Shown: in pieces, positions 52,728 to 63,797 of the stretch
Numbering within the stretch: the stretch's first letter is position 1
How the letters are laid out: the number at the start of each line of letters is the position of its first letter
Assembly (NCBI RefSeq): GCF_003206715.1
Contig: NZ_PZJU01000032.1
Coordinates: forward strand, 20,468 to 84,467
Direction: 5' to 3'
Length of the DNA stretch: 64,000 nucleotides
Source: Salinicola peritrichatus
GTDB lineage: Bacteria > Pseudomonadota > Gammaproteobacteria > Pseudomonadales > Halomonadaceae
Translations under genes and position numbers: made by a program
Notes under the pieces: model-generated
The model's input: the letters and a program-made list of their open reading frames with translations, nothing else
What the model was told of the DNA's origin: nothing
Database searches by the model: none

Positions 52728-54007
52728 GGCAGCAGCTCCCAGGCCTTGGTCATGAAATCGATGGCGCCGAAGTTGCCCGACTTGAGTGCCAGTGCCAGCG
52801 GCTCGGCGGTACCCAGCGTGGTGGTCCAGGGCACGCCGGGGTCGATGCTTTCGCCGATGCGCAGCCCCTGAACGCCGAGAGCGCTCACGACCGCGCCGGA
52901 CGTCTCACCGCCGGCCACCAGCAGCCGGCGCACGCCGAGTCGCTCCACCAATTCGCGGGCGATATCGGCCAGGGCGCGTTCGACCAGTTCGCCGGCCTGC
53001 CGTACCCCCAGGCGTTGCTGCGCCTCGCGCACCTCCTCCGGAGAGGCGCTGGCATAGATCAGCACCGGGCCATCATCGAGATGCGATTCGGCATGGGCGA
53101 GCGCCGCGTCGACGCTGCCCCGGTAGTCCGCTTCCAGCGCCAGTGCCTGAACGTGGTAGCTGGGCATGTGCTGGCGGGCATGCTCGATCTGGGCCAGCGT
53201 GGCTCGCGAGCAACTGCCGCTCAGTATTGCTTCGCGACCCGCAATGCTCGGTAATGCGGCGGCGTCTTCGCGATGCCCGAGACGCTCGGCGAAGTTGGCC
53301 GGCAAGCCCAGCGCCAGGCCGGAGCCGGCGGTGACCAGCGGCAGGTCGCGGCAGGCCCGGGCCAATACGAACAGGTCGTCGTTGTCGATGGCGTCGCAGA
53401 TCGCAATACCCGTGCCCTCGGCCTCGAGTGCGGCGATGCGTTCACGCACCGCCGCCTCGCCCTGGCGGATCGTGGCGTAATCGATCAACCCCACCGGGCG
53501 GGTGGTCTGGGCGCCGAGCACGCGCACCAGGTTGGCATCGGTCATCGGCGTCAGCGGATGGTCCTGCATGCCGCTTTCGTTGAGCGGTACGCCGCCCGCG
53601 AACAGATAGCCGTTGAATACGCTGCGGCGATTGGCCGGCAATGCCGGGCAGGCGATGGTGAAATCGGTCCCGAGCGCCTCCATCAGTGCCTCGGTGACCG
53701 GGCCGATATTGCCGGCAGGCGTCGAGTCGAAGGTCGAGCAGTACTTGAAATAGAACTGCTCGCAACCCTGATCGCGCAGCCAGTCGAGTGCCTCCAGGGA
53801 CTGGGCGATGGCCTCTCCGGCGGGGATGGTGCGCGACTTGAGCGCCACCACCACGGCATCCACGCCAGCCTCCAGCGGCGTCTGCGGAATGCCGATGGTC
53901 TGAATGGTGCGCATGCCGGCGCTGACCAGCATGCTGGCCAGGTCGGTGGCGCCGGTGAAGTCATCGGCGATGCAGCCGAGTATGGGGCCCGAGGAAAGAT
54001 TCGGCAT
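52724..54007 (-). CDS. otnK: 3-oxo-tetronate kinase
   Basis: A 427-residue four-carbon acid sugar kinase (DUF1537 family) with the N-terminal GCIADDFTGATDLASMLVSAG and the C-terminal nucleotide-binding segment LLVAGGETSGAVVSALGVQGLRIG. It phosphorylates 3-oxo-tetronate at C4 with ATP. It is preceded by ltnD with a 3-base gap and overlaps otnC. Confidence 0.92.
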   Translation of the reverse strand: MPNLSSGPILGCIADDFTGATDLASMLVSAGMRTIQTIGIPQTPLEAGVDAVVVALKSRTIPAGEAIAQSLEALDWLRDQGCEQFYFKYCSTFDSTPAGNIGPVTEALMEALGTDFTIACPALPANRRSVFNGYLFAGGVPLNESGMQDHPLTPMTDANLVRVLGAQTTRPVGLIDYATIRQGEAAVRERIAALEAEGTGIAICDAIDNDDLFVLARACRDLPLVTAGSGLALGLPANFAERLGHREDAAALPSIAGREAILSGSCSRATLAQIEHARQHMPSYHVQALALEADYRGSVDAALAHAESHLDDGPVLIYASASPEEVREAQQRLGVRQAGELVERALADIARELVERLGVRRLLVAGGETSGAVVSALGVQGLRIGESIDPGVPWTTTLGTAEPLALALKSGNFGAIDFMTKAWELLP

Positions 54008-54010
54008 CGC

Positions 54011-54931
54011 TTAGTCCTCCCCGTCGTTGGCGGCCGCGCCGGGCAGATCGACACCCGGGTAGACCTTGATCACCGCCGCGTCGTCCTCGCGGCCCAGCCC
54101 CTGGGCGGAAGCCAGCGTGAATTGGCTCAGCGCCTGGGCGGTCAGCGGCAGCGGGAATTTGTCGCGATGGGCGGTGTCGTGGACGATGCCGAGATCCTTG
54201 ACGAAGATGTCCACCGCCGAATGCGGTGTGTAGTCGCCGGCCAGGATGTGCGGCACGCGGTTCTCGAACATCCACGAGTTGCCGGCGCTCTGGGTGATCA
54301 CCTCAAACAGCGTGTGCGGATCGCAACCGCCACGAATGCCGTAGGCCATCGCTTCGGCGGCGGCGGCGATATGCACGCCGGCCAGCAACTGGTTGACCAG
54401 CTTGACCTGCGAACCCTGCCCCAGCTCGTCCCCGAGCCGGAAGACCTTGGCGGCGATGGCGTCGAGCACGCCTTCGAGGCGTTCGAACAGCACGCTCCCG
54501 CCGGACGCCATGATCGTCAACTGCCCCTGGGCCGCCTTTGCCGAGCCGCCGGAAATCGGCGCATCCAGCAGAGCGATCCGGTGCGCGGCGAGCTCCGCCC
54601 CGAGGGCCTGGACCGCCTCCGGTGCGCAGGTGGCGCAGGAGAGCACCACGCTATCCGTTGCCAGACCGGGCACCAATCCATCGTCGCCGAACAGCACCTC
54701 TCGAGTCTGCTCGGCATTGACCACGACGATCAGCACCACCTCCACCTCGGCGGCCATTGCGGCCGGCGTGGCCACCGCCCGTCCACCGGCCTGCGCGAAA
54801 GCCTGGCGCGCTTGTTCGCGCAGATCGCAGCCCCAGGTCTCGAAACCGGCGCCTACCAGCGAGGTCGCCATGCCCATGCCCATCGAGCCGAGTCCGATCA
54901 CGCCGACGCGTGGGCGCTCGCTTGCTGTCAT
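54011..54931 (-). CDS. ltnD: L-threonate dehydrogenase
   Basis: A 306-residue beta-hydroxyacid dehydrogenase with the NAD loop VGVIGLGSMGMGMATSLVGAG, the substrate-binding DAPISGGSAKAAQGQLTIM and the catalytic Lys in GSQVKLVNQLLAGVH. LtnD oxidises L-threonate to 2-oxo-tetronate. It follows the regulator gene with a 4-base overlap and leads into otnK, completing a threonate pathway. Confidence 0.88.
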   Translation of the reverse strand: MTASERPRVGVIGLGSMGMGMATSLVGAGFETWGCDLREQARQAFAQAGGRAVATPAAMAAEVEVVLIVVVNAEQTREVLFGDDGLVPGLATDSVVLSCATCAPEAVQALGAELAAHRIALLDAPISGGSAKAAQGQLTIMASGGSVLFERLEGVLDAIAAKVFRLGDELGQGSQVKLVNQLLAGVHIAAAAEAMAYGIRGGCDPHTLFEVITQSAGNSWMFENRVPHILAGDYTPHSAVDIFVKDLGIVHDTAHRDKFPLPLTAQALSQFTLASAQGLGREDDAAVIKVYPGVDLPGAAANDGED

Positions 54932-55710
54932 CGTGTCTCTCCTGTCGTGCTGGCCGGCGATCCGCTTTGCGCTTCCACCCGTTCGAGCATGCTCTTGAGC
55001 AGATCGGGGGGCGCCTGACGCAAGCGCGCTTCGGCGTGTTCCAGATGAATGGCGGCGGCGCGGGCGGCCGCCTCGGCGTCGCTCGCGCTGATGGCATCGA
55101 GCATCGCCTGGTGCTCGGCGACCACCTGCTGCATGAAGGTCTCGCGCAGCGATTCGTTGGTGCGGGTCACGCTGATGGCGTGATGCAGAAAGCGGTTGTA
55201 GAAATCGAGCACGGCGGTGAAGTGCACGTTGTTGGCCGCTTCGGCGATCGCGCGATGGAACGCCATGTCCTCCTCGACACCGGACCGCCCGGCTTCGACG
55301 GCTTCATCGATGTCCGCCATCGCGTTGCGAATACGGCGGAGCTGTGACGGCGTGCGCCGCTCGGCGGCCAGTCGCGCCGCTTCGACTTCTAGCGGCCGGC
55401 GCAGTTCGAGCACTTCGACCACCGATTGCAGGCCGGGGTCGGGAATCGACATGCGCAACGACACCGTCGGCGATTCGGCGACGAAGCTGCCGCTGCCGCG
55501 GCGTGACGTCACCAGTCCGGCGTTGCGCAGCATCGAGATCGCCTCGCGCACCACCGAACGGCTGATGCCGAAGCGCTCCACCAGCGCCGCCTCGGTCGGC
55601 AGGCGATCCCCCCGTCCCCATTCCCCGGTCTGGATGGCGTCGCTCAGGCGCTGTGCCACCTGTTCCGAGAGTTGCGGGCCGCGCAATGGCGGCACCATGT
55701 CCTTGCTCAC
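54928..55710 (-). CDS. FadR-type GntR regulator of the C4 acid-sugar cluster
   Basis: A 260-residue regulator with an N-terminal winged helix (GDRLPTEAALVERFGISRSVVREAISMLRNAGLV) and a C-terminal FCD domain (DMAFHRAIAEAANN, VVAEHQAMLDAI). The GTG at 55710 has GAGG upstream; an ATG four codons later is also possible. First gene of the regulator-ltnD-otnK-otnC-otnI operon, divergent from denD with a TTGTC-A-GACAA palindrome between. Confidence 0.88.
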   Translation of the reverse strand: MSKDMVPPLRGPQLSEQVAQRLSDAIQTGEWGRGDRLPTEAALVERFGISRSVVREAISMLRNAGLVTSRRGSGSFVAESPTVSLRMSIPDPGLQSVVEVLELRRPLEVEAARLAAERRTPSQLRRIRNAMADIDEAVEAGRSGVEEDMAFHRAIAEAANNVHFTAVLDFYNRFLHHAISVTRTNESLRETFMQQVVAEHQAMLDAISASDAEAAARAAAIHLEHAEARLRQAPPDLLKSMLERVEAQSGSPASTTGETR

Positions 55711-55818
55711 GATCTGGAATTCCTCATTCGTTGGTCGAAGAAGGTCGCCACGCAAGACCGCTATGACGGTATTTAGCGCTGCTCTCCGACCAATGGCGAT
55801 ATTGCTCGTTTCAAGAAT

Positions 55819-55829
55819 TTGTCAGACAA
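55819..55829. promoter_or_regulatory. Candidate FadR-type operator TTGTCAGACAA
   Basis: A perfect 5-1-5 palindrome lies between the divergent regulator and denD. It fits the FadR-subfamily consensus (TNGTNNNACNA type). It is placed to control both directions. Confidence 0.65.
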
Positions 55830-55910
55830 GATGTTAAATCGCAAAGGGTAGCGCAATTCGTCTTTGGTCAATTGGCGGATAGAGCGATGCCGTAGAGAGG
55901 AGTGAAAGTC

Positions 55911-56882
55911 ATGCATGTGGTCGTTACCGGAGGCGCCGGTTTTCTCGGCGCGCGTCTGATCCACGCCCTGCTGGCGGGCGAGGCCACCTTGGATGGGGAA
56001 GCCGTGACCCGGGTGACCTCGATCGACCTGGCGCCTTGCCCGGTCGAGGACGCCCGTGTCGAATCGGTGGCCGGTGATATCGCCGATCCGGCGTTGATCC
56101 GGCGCGCACTCGGCGAGGACACCGTTGCCGTTTGCCATCTGGCGGCGGTGGTCAGCGCCCAGGCGGAGGCGGATTTCGATCTCGGCATGCGGGTCAACCT
56201 GGATGCCACGCGTGGGCTGCTGGAAGCCTGCCGCGCTCATCCCAAACGGCTGCGCTTCCTGTTCGCCAGCTCGCTGGCGGTGTTCGGGCCGGGGCTCTCT
56301 CAAGAGCTCTCGCAGCCGGTGGCGGAGGCGGTCGGGCCGCGGCCGCGCTCCTCCTACGGCGCGCAGAAGGCGATCGGCGAGCTGCTGGTCAACGATTACA
56401 GCCGTCGCGGCTTCGTCGATGGCCGCGTATGTCGTCTGCCGACCATCGTGGTGCGGCCGGGCAAGCCCAACCAGGCGGCGTCGTCGTTTGCCAGTTCGAT
56501 CATCCGCGAGCCGCTTGCCGGCCTCGACGCCGTCTGCCCGGTGGACGCCCAATTACCGCTGTGGCTCTCCTCGCCGCGGGCGGTGGTCGCCAATCTGATC
56601 CATGCATTGACCCTGCCCGGCGAGTCGCTGGGCGACTGGCGCACGCTCAATCTGCCCGGCATCACGGTCACGGTGGCCGAGATGCTGGAGGCTCTGGAGC
56701 GCCAGGCCGGCAGCGAGGTGCGCTCACGGGTACGCTTCGAGCCCGACGCCGCCATCGACGCCATCGTCGCCAGCTGGCCGGGCGGGCTGGATATCTCGCG
56801 CCCGCTGGCATTGGGCTTCCGGGCCGATGCCGATTTCGATGCCATCATCCGCGCCTATCGGGAGGATGCGCTGACTTCATGA
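55911..56882 (+). CDS. denD: D-erythronate dehydrogenase
   Basis: A 323-residue extended SDR (NAD-dependent epimerase/dehydratase fold) with VVTGGAGFLGARLIHALL at the N-terminus and the YGAQK catalytic pair. The LPTIVVRPGKPNQAASSFAS segment is typical of DenD. It oxidises D-erythronate to 2-oxo-tetronate, feeding OtnI-OtnK-OtnC. GAGAGGAG precedes the ATG at 55911; a GTG three codons upstream overlaps that site. A GntP-type permease gene follows. Confidence 0.88.
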   Translation: MHVVVTGGAGFLGARLIHALLAGEATLDGEAVTRVTSIDLAPCPVEDARVESVAGDIADPALIRRALGEDTVAVCHLAAVVSAQAEADFDLGMRVNLDATRGLLEACRAHPKRLRFLFASSLAVFGPGLSQELSQPVAEAVGPRPRSSYGAQKAIGELLVNDYSRRGFVDGRVCRLPTIVVRPGKPNQAASSFASSIIREPLAGLDAVCPVDAQLPLWLSSPRAVVANLIHALTLPGESLGDWRTLNLPGITVTVAEMLEALERQAGSEVRSRVRFEPDAAIDAIVASWPGGLDISRPLALGFRADADFDAIIRAYREDALTS

Positions 56883-57002
56883 CACGAAGCGTCCGATCTT
56901 TTCCACCACATACGCGTTGCCGACATAACAACCGCTGCAATGCCAGCGACAACAAGACCAAGGAGTACACGCCATGACAGACGCCACCGCCGCCGGTCCC
57001 CG

Positions 57003-57267
57003 GGGCCTGGTATACCCATTTCCCACGAGCCGCGTTGCTGCTTCAAATGCGTTCAGGCAAGGCGCGGGACGCAGGCAATGGTGTGCCCTTGTTCAGTCGC
57101 GCAACGCCGCATGAGCGTATTTGAAGCGCAACCCGAAGGGACTGGCCGGTTTTCCAGTGATACGTCGTCGCTCGTATAACCCTTGGAACCACCAAGGCTG
57201 AAACTCGCTCCTAGTCTCACGGAAAAACCGGCTCAGTCGCGGCCGTGAAAATGGGTAGACCAGGCCC
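57003..57267 (+). mobile_element. 265-bp inverted-repeat element, copy 1, in the 5' end of gntP
   Basis: The ends GGGCCTGGTATACCCATT and, read inward from the right, GGGCCTGGTCTACCCATT are near-perfect terminal inverted repeats. The interior matches, in inverted orientation, the element at 58340-58605 (shared runs such as CGCGTTGCTGC, GGCGCGGGACG, GCGCAACCCGAAGGGAC, GCCGGTTTT, CTTGGAACCACCAA). It has no open frame. Its exact removal keeps the permease frame. Confidence 0.82.
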
Positions 57268-58339
57268 TTTCATCATCGGCCTGGGCATCGCCATCTTCGT
57301 GATGATCGCGCTGGTCATCAAAACCCGCGTTCACGCGCTGCTCGCGCTGGTCATCGCCGCTTCCATTGCCGGTCTGATCGGCGGCATGCCACCCAACGCG
57401 GTGATCGGTGCCATTACCACTGGTTTCGGCACGACGCTTTCCACCATCGGTCTGGTCATCGGCTTCGGCGTGATGATGGGGCGGATTCTCGAAGTCTCCG
57501 GCGCCGGCCAGCGCATGGCCTACTCGATCCTCAAGCTGCTGGGCAAGGAGCGTGAGGATTGGGCGATGGCGCTGACCGGCTACATCGTCTCGATCCCGAT
57601 CTTCTGCGATTCGGCCTACGTCATCCTCAACCCGCTGGTGCGGGCGCTGGCACGCAATAGCGGACGCTCGATCCTGACGCTGGGCATCGCGCTTGCCTCC
57701 GGGCTGGCGGTGACCCACAGCGCGGTGCCGCCGACGCCGGGCCCGCTGGGCGTGGCGGGTATCTTCGGTGTCGATATCGGTTTGATGATCGCCTGGGGCT
57801 TGGTCTTCACCGCGCCGGCGCTGATCGTAATGGTGCTCTACGCCCGCTTCATGGGGCCGCGCATCGAGGCGATGATCGAACGTGACGTGCCCGGTTCGCT
57901 GAAGCGCGACGAGGACGATGACCCGATGCGCGGGCAACTGGCCGAGAGTGAGCTGCCGACGCTGTTCAAGTCGGTGCTGCCGATCGGGTTGCCGATCCTG
58001 CTGATTTTCCTCAATACGCTGGTCACCGCGGTGGTTGGCGACAGTGACTCGCCGGGGCTCTTCGTGCAGGTCGTCCAGTTCATCGGTCATCCGGTGATTG
58101 CGGTCGGCATCGGCGTGCTGGTGGCGGTCTACGGTCTGGTGCCGAAGATGCCGAAGGATCAGGTGCTGGCGCACCTGGAAAAGGGCGTCGAAAGCGCCGG
58201 TATCATCCTGCTGGTCACCGGTGCCGGGGGTGCGCTGGGGGCCGTGCTGCGGGCCAGCGGTGCGGGCGACTACATCGGCGAAAGCATTGCCGGGCTGGCG
58301 CTGCCGGCGGTGCTGATCCCGTTCCTCATCGCTACGCTA

Positions 58340-58605
58340 GGGCCTACGCGGGCCATTCACACGACCGCGACGGAGCCAGTTTTTTTGTGAGGCTAGGCGC
58401 GAGCCTCGGGTTTTGGTGGTTCCAAGCGCTCGGCTCGCAACAACGCCTCGCGGAAAAACCGGCCCGTCCCTTCGGGTTGCGCGTCGAATGCGCCCATGCG
58501 TCGTTGCGCGCCTAGGTAAGGGCACGCCATTACCTTCGTCCCGCGCCTAGCCTGGACGCATTCGACGCAGCAACGCGGAACGTGATGAATGGCCCACGTA
58601 GGCCC
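58340..58605 (-). mobile_element. 266-bp inverted-repeat element, copy 2, near the 3' end of gntP
   Basis: The ends GGGCCTACGCGGGCCATTCA and, read inward from the right, GGGCCTACGTGGGCCATTCA are terminal inverted repeats. It is oriented opposite to copy 1 and of the same size. The flanks CTA and CTG may include a 2-bp CT target duplication. The two copies differ most in the tips (GGTATACCC versus ACGTGGGCC), so they are not a recent duplication of each other. Confidence 0.82.
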
Positions 58606-58961
58606 CTGCGCTTCGTTCAGGGCAGCGGCACGGTGTCGATGATCACCGGCGCTTCGATCTCCGCGCCGATCCTGGCCACGATGCCGGACGTCAACATGGT
58701 GCTGGCGGCGCAGGCGGCGTGTCTCGGCGGGCTCTTCTTCAGCTACTTCAACGACAGCTACTTCTGGGTGGTCAACCGGCTGCTGGGGGTCAAGACCGCC
58801 AAGCATCAGCTGCTGGTGCTGTCGGTGCCGACCACGCTGGGCTGGGCCACCGGGCTGGTGGCGCTGCTGATCGCCAATGCGTTCGTGGGTTGAGAGACGA
58901 CGGTAGATTGAGAGTCACACGGCGAATCGAGGTCAAAACGCCAACGACAAGGAGTCCCGAC

Positions 58962-60134
58962 ATGAAAATCACCCGAGTCCGCGCCCGCGTGTTCGAGTGG
59001 AAAGGCGAGACGGTGCCGCCCAAGGCGCATTTCTGCACCAATGCCATGGATGCGCTATGGGATCGCGGCGACGCCATGCAGAGCTTCCGCTTCCACGGCT
59101 GGGCGGTGATCGAGATCGAGACCGACAGCGGTCTCGTCGGTCTCGGCAACGTGGCGCTGGCGCCACGGGTCGCCAAGACCATCGTCGACCAGCATCTGGC
59201 GCCGCTGGTCGTGGGGCAGGATCCGTTCGACTACGAGTATCTGTGGCAGCGCATGTATCGCGCCACGCTGGCCTGGGGGCGGCGCGGGATCGGCATGGCG
59301 GCGATCTCCGGGGTCGATATCGCGATCTGGGATCTGATGGGAAAGGCGCTCGGCAAACCGGTGTTCAAGCTGCTTGGCGGGCGTACCAAGGAGCGCATTC
59401 CCTGCTATGCCTCCAAGCTCTATCACGACGATCTCGATACCATGCAGGCGGAGGCGCAGCGCTATCTCGACCAGGGCTTCCAGGCGATGAAGATGCGCTT
59501 CGGCTACGGCCCCAAGGATGGCCCCCGGGGCATGCGCGAGAATGTGAAGAGCGTCGCGGCGGTGCGCGAGGTGATCGGCGAAGAGATCGATCTGATGGCC
59601 GACTGCTACATGGGCTGGAACCTCGACTACGCCCGGCGGATGTTGCCGAAACTCGCCCCTTTCGAGCTGCGCTGGCTGGAGGAGCCGGTGATCGCCGACG
59701 ATATCGACGGCTACGCCGAGCTCAATCGCATCGCGCCGATGCCGATCTCCGGTGGCGAGCACGAGTTCACTGTCCACGGTTTCCGCCAGCTGCTGGAGAA
59801 GCGCGCGGTTTCGGTGATCCAGTACGACACCAACCGGGTCGGCGGCATCACCGTGGCGCGCAAGATCAACGCCATGGCCGAGGCGTTCGAGGTGCCGGTG
59901 ATCCCGCACGCCGGGCAGATGCACAACTACCATCTGACGATGTCGTCACTGGCATCGCCGATGTCGGAGTTCTTCCCGGTGCATGACGTCGAGATCGGCA
60001 ACGAACTCTTCTACTACCTGTTCGAAGGCGACCCGGAACCGGTCGACGGCCATCTCGATCTCGCCGACGACGTGCCGGGGCTGGGGCTCTCGCTCAATGA
60101 ACGCCACCTGGATGGATTTCACATCGTCGAGTGA
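58962..60134 (+). CDS. L-rhamnonate dehydratase-like enolase-superfamily sugar-acid dehydratase
   Basis: A 390-residue mandelate racemase/muconate lactonizing family protein. The start ([20 protein letters not shown]) and [19 protein letters not shown] resemble rhamnonate dehydratases. Mg ligands are in [18 protein letters not shown] and ISGGEHEF; the catalytic His lies in [15 protein letters not shown]. It dehydrates an acid sugar to a 2-keto-3-deoxy acid. AAGGAG precedes the ATG. It is co-oriented with denD and the broken permease; the link to erythronate/threonate use is inference. Confidence 0.82.
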   Translation: MKITRVRARVFEWKGETVPPKAHFCTNAMDALWDRGDAMQSFRFHGWAVIEIETDSGLVGLGNVALAPRVAKTIVDQHLAPLVVGQDPFDYEYLWQRMYRATLAWGRRGIGMAAISGVDIAIWDLMGKALGKPVFKLLGGRTKERIPCYASKLYHDDLDTMQAEAQRYLDQGFQAMKMRFGYGPKDGPRGMRENVKSVAAVREVIGEEIDLMADCYMGWNLDYARRMLPKLAPFELRWLEEPVIADDIDGYAELNRIAPMPISGGEHEFTVHGFRQLLEKRAVSVIQYDTNRVGGITVARKINAMAEAFEVPVIPHAGQMHNYHLTMSSLASPMSEFFPVHDVEIGNELFYYLFEGDPEPVDGHLDLADDVPGLGLSLNERHLDGFHIVE

Positions 60135-60142
60135 GCACCTCC

Positions 60143-60172
60143 GGCGGCGCGAGTCTCTTCGCGCCGCCTGAA
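60143..60172 (+). terminator. Terminator after the dehydratase
   Basis: A 10-bp stem (GGCGGCGCGA / TCGCGCCGCC) with a 6-nt loop lies 8 bases after the stop and is followed by TGAATTT. Confidence 0.7.
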
Positions 60173-60180
60173 TTTCATCC

Positions 60181-60249
60181 TATCCGCTTGAATCGCTTCA
60201 CCCTATCCGCTTGGATCGCTTCACCCTGTCCGCTTGAGTCGCTTCACCA
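60181..60249. repeat. 23-bp tandem repeat at the 3' end of a cytochrome b561 gene
   Basis: Three 23-bp units (TATCCGCTTGAATCGCTTC plus ACCC and variants) run in tandem, the last overlapping the stop region of the cytochrome b561 gene. A partial fourth unit is formed by the codons for its last residues (LLKRMW). Confidence 0.7.
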
Positions 60250-60783
60250 CATGCGCTTGAGCAGGTTGTCTCGGCGGACGAACTGGTGCCACAACACCGC
60301 GGCGATATGCAGCCCGATCACGTAGTAGAACGCCGTTCCCAGCGTCTTGTGGATCGACTCCAGCGAGTGGCCGAGATGCGGCGTCACGCCGAACGGCGAC
60401 GGCACTGCCAGCGACGTGCCGGGAACCGGGATCGTGCCATTGCTCAGCCAGACCGTCATGATGCCCAGCAGCGGCTGCGCGAACAGAAACGCGTAGAGCG
60501 CCCAGTGGGTAATGCGTGACAGCAACTCGAGCCGGGGATGAAGTGGCGGCGACACCGGGGGTGGCGGCTGTCGCAGGCGTTCGATCAAGCGGGGAATCGC
60601 CAGCAGCAGCACGACGATACCGGTCCAGAAATGGCTCTGCAGTAGGAAAGCCGGTATGCCGGTGCTTCGCGGGAAAATATCCGTCGACAGGATGAGTGCG
60701 TAAGCCAGGATAACCAGCGCGGCAACGGTCCAGTGAAAGTGGCGGGCCTTGGCCGAATAGCGGTTGGACAACGAGTGGTTCAC
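60244..60783 (-). CDS. Cytochrome b561 (CybB family)
   Basis: A 179-residue membrane cytochrome b with four helices and heme His ligands in ARHFHWTVA, LQSHFWTGI, RITHWALYA and IGLHIAAVLWHQF. It transfers electrons from the quinol pool. Distinct from the b561 at 23965-24540. Monocistronic; the 3' end carries a small tandem repeat. Confidence 0.9.
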   Translation of the reverse strand: MNHSLSNRYSAKARHFHWTVAALVILAYALILSTDIFPRSTGIPAFLLQSHFWTGIVVLLLAIPRLIERLRQPPPPVSPPLHPRLELLSRITHWALYAFLFAQPLLGIMTVWLSNGTIPVPGTSLAVPSPFGVTPHLGHSLESIHKTLGTAFYYVIGLHIAAVLWHQFVRRDNLLKRMW

Positions 60784-60954
60784 GGTGAATGATCCTTGAG
60801 CGAACGAGTCAGCCTCATCCTAGGCAGCATCGGCTTAGGATTGACTTAAGCCTGGCTCGCCATCGTGATGCGTTCGCCGCGTCAGCCGCGTCACGATGAT
60901 AAGAAAGAGGCTGTCTCGTCGCCGGGAATCGCGAGTCCGTAAATCCGGGATGAC

Positions 60955-61863
60955 TCAGGGCGTCTTGGTTTGCAGTCGCTCGGCCAGCCAGGCCCGGGTG
61001 CCGGGGTGCCCGCTGCGTTCGGCGCGTTCGGCAAGATCCAGCGCGAGTTCGACATCGCCGGCCTTGAGCGCGGCATCGATCATTCGGCGGTAATCGAAGT
61101 CCGCTGTGGTGGGCTCCGGAGCGGGTGCCGGGGTGGCGGCTTGCGGGCGAGGGCCGGCAGCCTCGGGTATCGGGGCTGGCGTATCGCCAATCATTGAGGT
61201 CATGCCGGTGCTACCGGTCAGCGAGGCGATTTCGAGCGTCACTTCGCCGGTGGCGGTATGCACGGCGCGCGGATCGGGGCCGGCGGGTTCGGCGAGCCCT
61301 CTGACCCGGGCATACGCTTTCTCTTCGGACTCGTAGGTGGTCGAAGCCTGACGATCCGCTTCGCTCGAGTAGATGACAAGATATTGGGCGTTCGGGCCGG
61401 GCGTCACGCTGAACTGACCGTCGAGCCGGGCAGTGGAAAAGCCGGTGGGGCGGCGCACCGCAAGCGCATCGCTCGATACCTTTCTGACCGGCTGGAAGGC
61501 CGAATCGAGGATCATAATCGTCGGCGCGAAAACCTGGCCGTCACGGACCGGGCTGGTCACGCTCAAGGTCACGGGGCCGTTGTTCCGGGGCAGCTCGAAG
61601 GCGTGGAAAAAGCTTTTGCCATCGCCGAAATCATGCACCGGGGTCTGCGGCGTGAAGTTCAGCGTGAGGGTTTGCTGTGCCGTGATCGGCTGATACGGCA
61701 GGCTGGCCAGCGACGTGCAGCAGTCCGGCGCGCTGGCCAGGGCCTGCTGCCCCTGCTGGGCCGGAATGGTCGGGGACTGGGGTGCCATCAGCGGCGTGCT
61801 GCATCCCGCCAGGGCGATCATGAGGGTGCTCAATGGCTCGGCAAGACGATACGAACTCAACAT
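60955..61863 (-). CDS. malM: Maltose operon periplasmic protein MalM family lipoprotein
   Basis: A 302-residue protein with a lipobox LAGC near residue 21. The MalM core follows: CCTSLASLPYQPITAQQTLTL, SFFHAFELPRNNGPVTLSVTSPV, FSVTPGPNAQYLVIYSSEAD. A Pro/Ala-rich linker and a short helical tail come after. It lies downstream of lamB as in maltose operons. Function is unclear even in E. coli, and here the porin partner is frameshifted. Confidence 0.86.
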   Translation of the reverse strand: MLSSYRLAEPLSTLMIALAGCSTPLMAPQSPTIPAQQGQQALASAPDCCTSLASLPYQPITAQQTLTLNFTPQTPVHDFGDGKSFFHAFELPRNNGPVTLSVTSPVRDGQVFAPTIMILDSAFQPVRKVSSDALAVRRPTGFSTARLDGQFSVTPGPNAQYLVIYSSEADRQASTTYESEEKAYARVRGLAEPAGPDPRAVHTATGEVTLEIASLTGSTGMTSMIGDTPAPIPEAAGPRPQAATPAPAPEPTTADFDYRRMIDAALKAGDVELALDLAERAERSGHPGTRAWLAERLQTKTP

Positions 61864-61962
61864 TCAGACACTCCTGCGTGAGACGAAAACGGCTCCGGAG
61901 CAGCAAGCCCCCGGAGCCCAATGGATCGAAACAGTGCGAGCATGGCTCTCGCGGCCGTGGGA

Positions 61963-63797
<1,835 letters not shown>

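Larger units (their letters stand above)
56974..58893 (+). pseudogene. GntP-family sugar-acid permease interrupted by two copies of one small element
   Basis: The ATG at 56974 (AAGGAG upstream) starts MTDATAAGP; the frame is broken by an insertion at 57003-57267. It resumes FIIGLGIAIFVMIALVIKTR and is broken again at 58340-58605 after VLIPFLIATL. The last part is [20 protein letters not shown] to the TGA at 58893. Removing both insertions leaves one open frame of about 462 residues, the GntP family length, with its C-terminal QGSGT motif. The gene sits between denD and a sugar-acid dehydratase, so it probably imported erythronate/threonate. A GTG at 57245 could start a product lacking only the first residues, but the second insertion removes the last helices. 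Confidence 0.88.

Noticed and set aside
53273..55018. 581-codon open frame on the plus strand across otnK and ltnD
   Set aside because: It spans two well-supported minus-strand genes and their junction, and its translation has no domain features.
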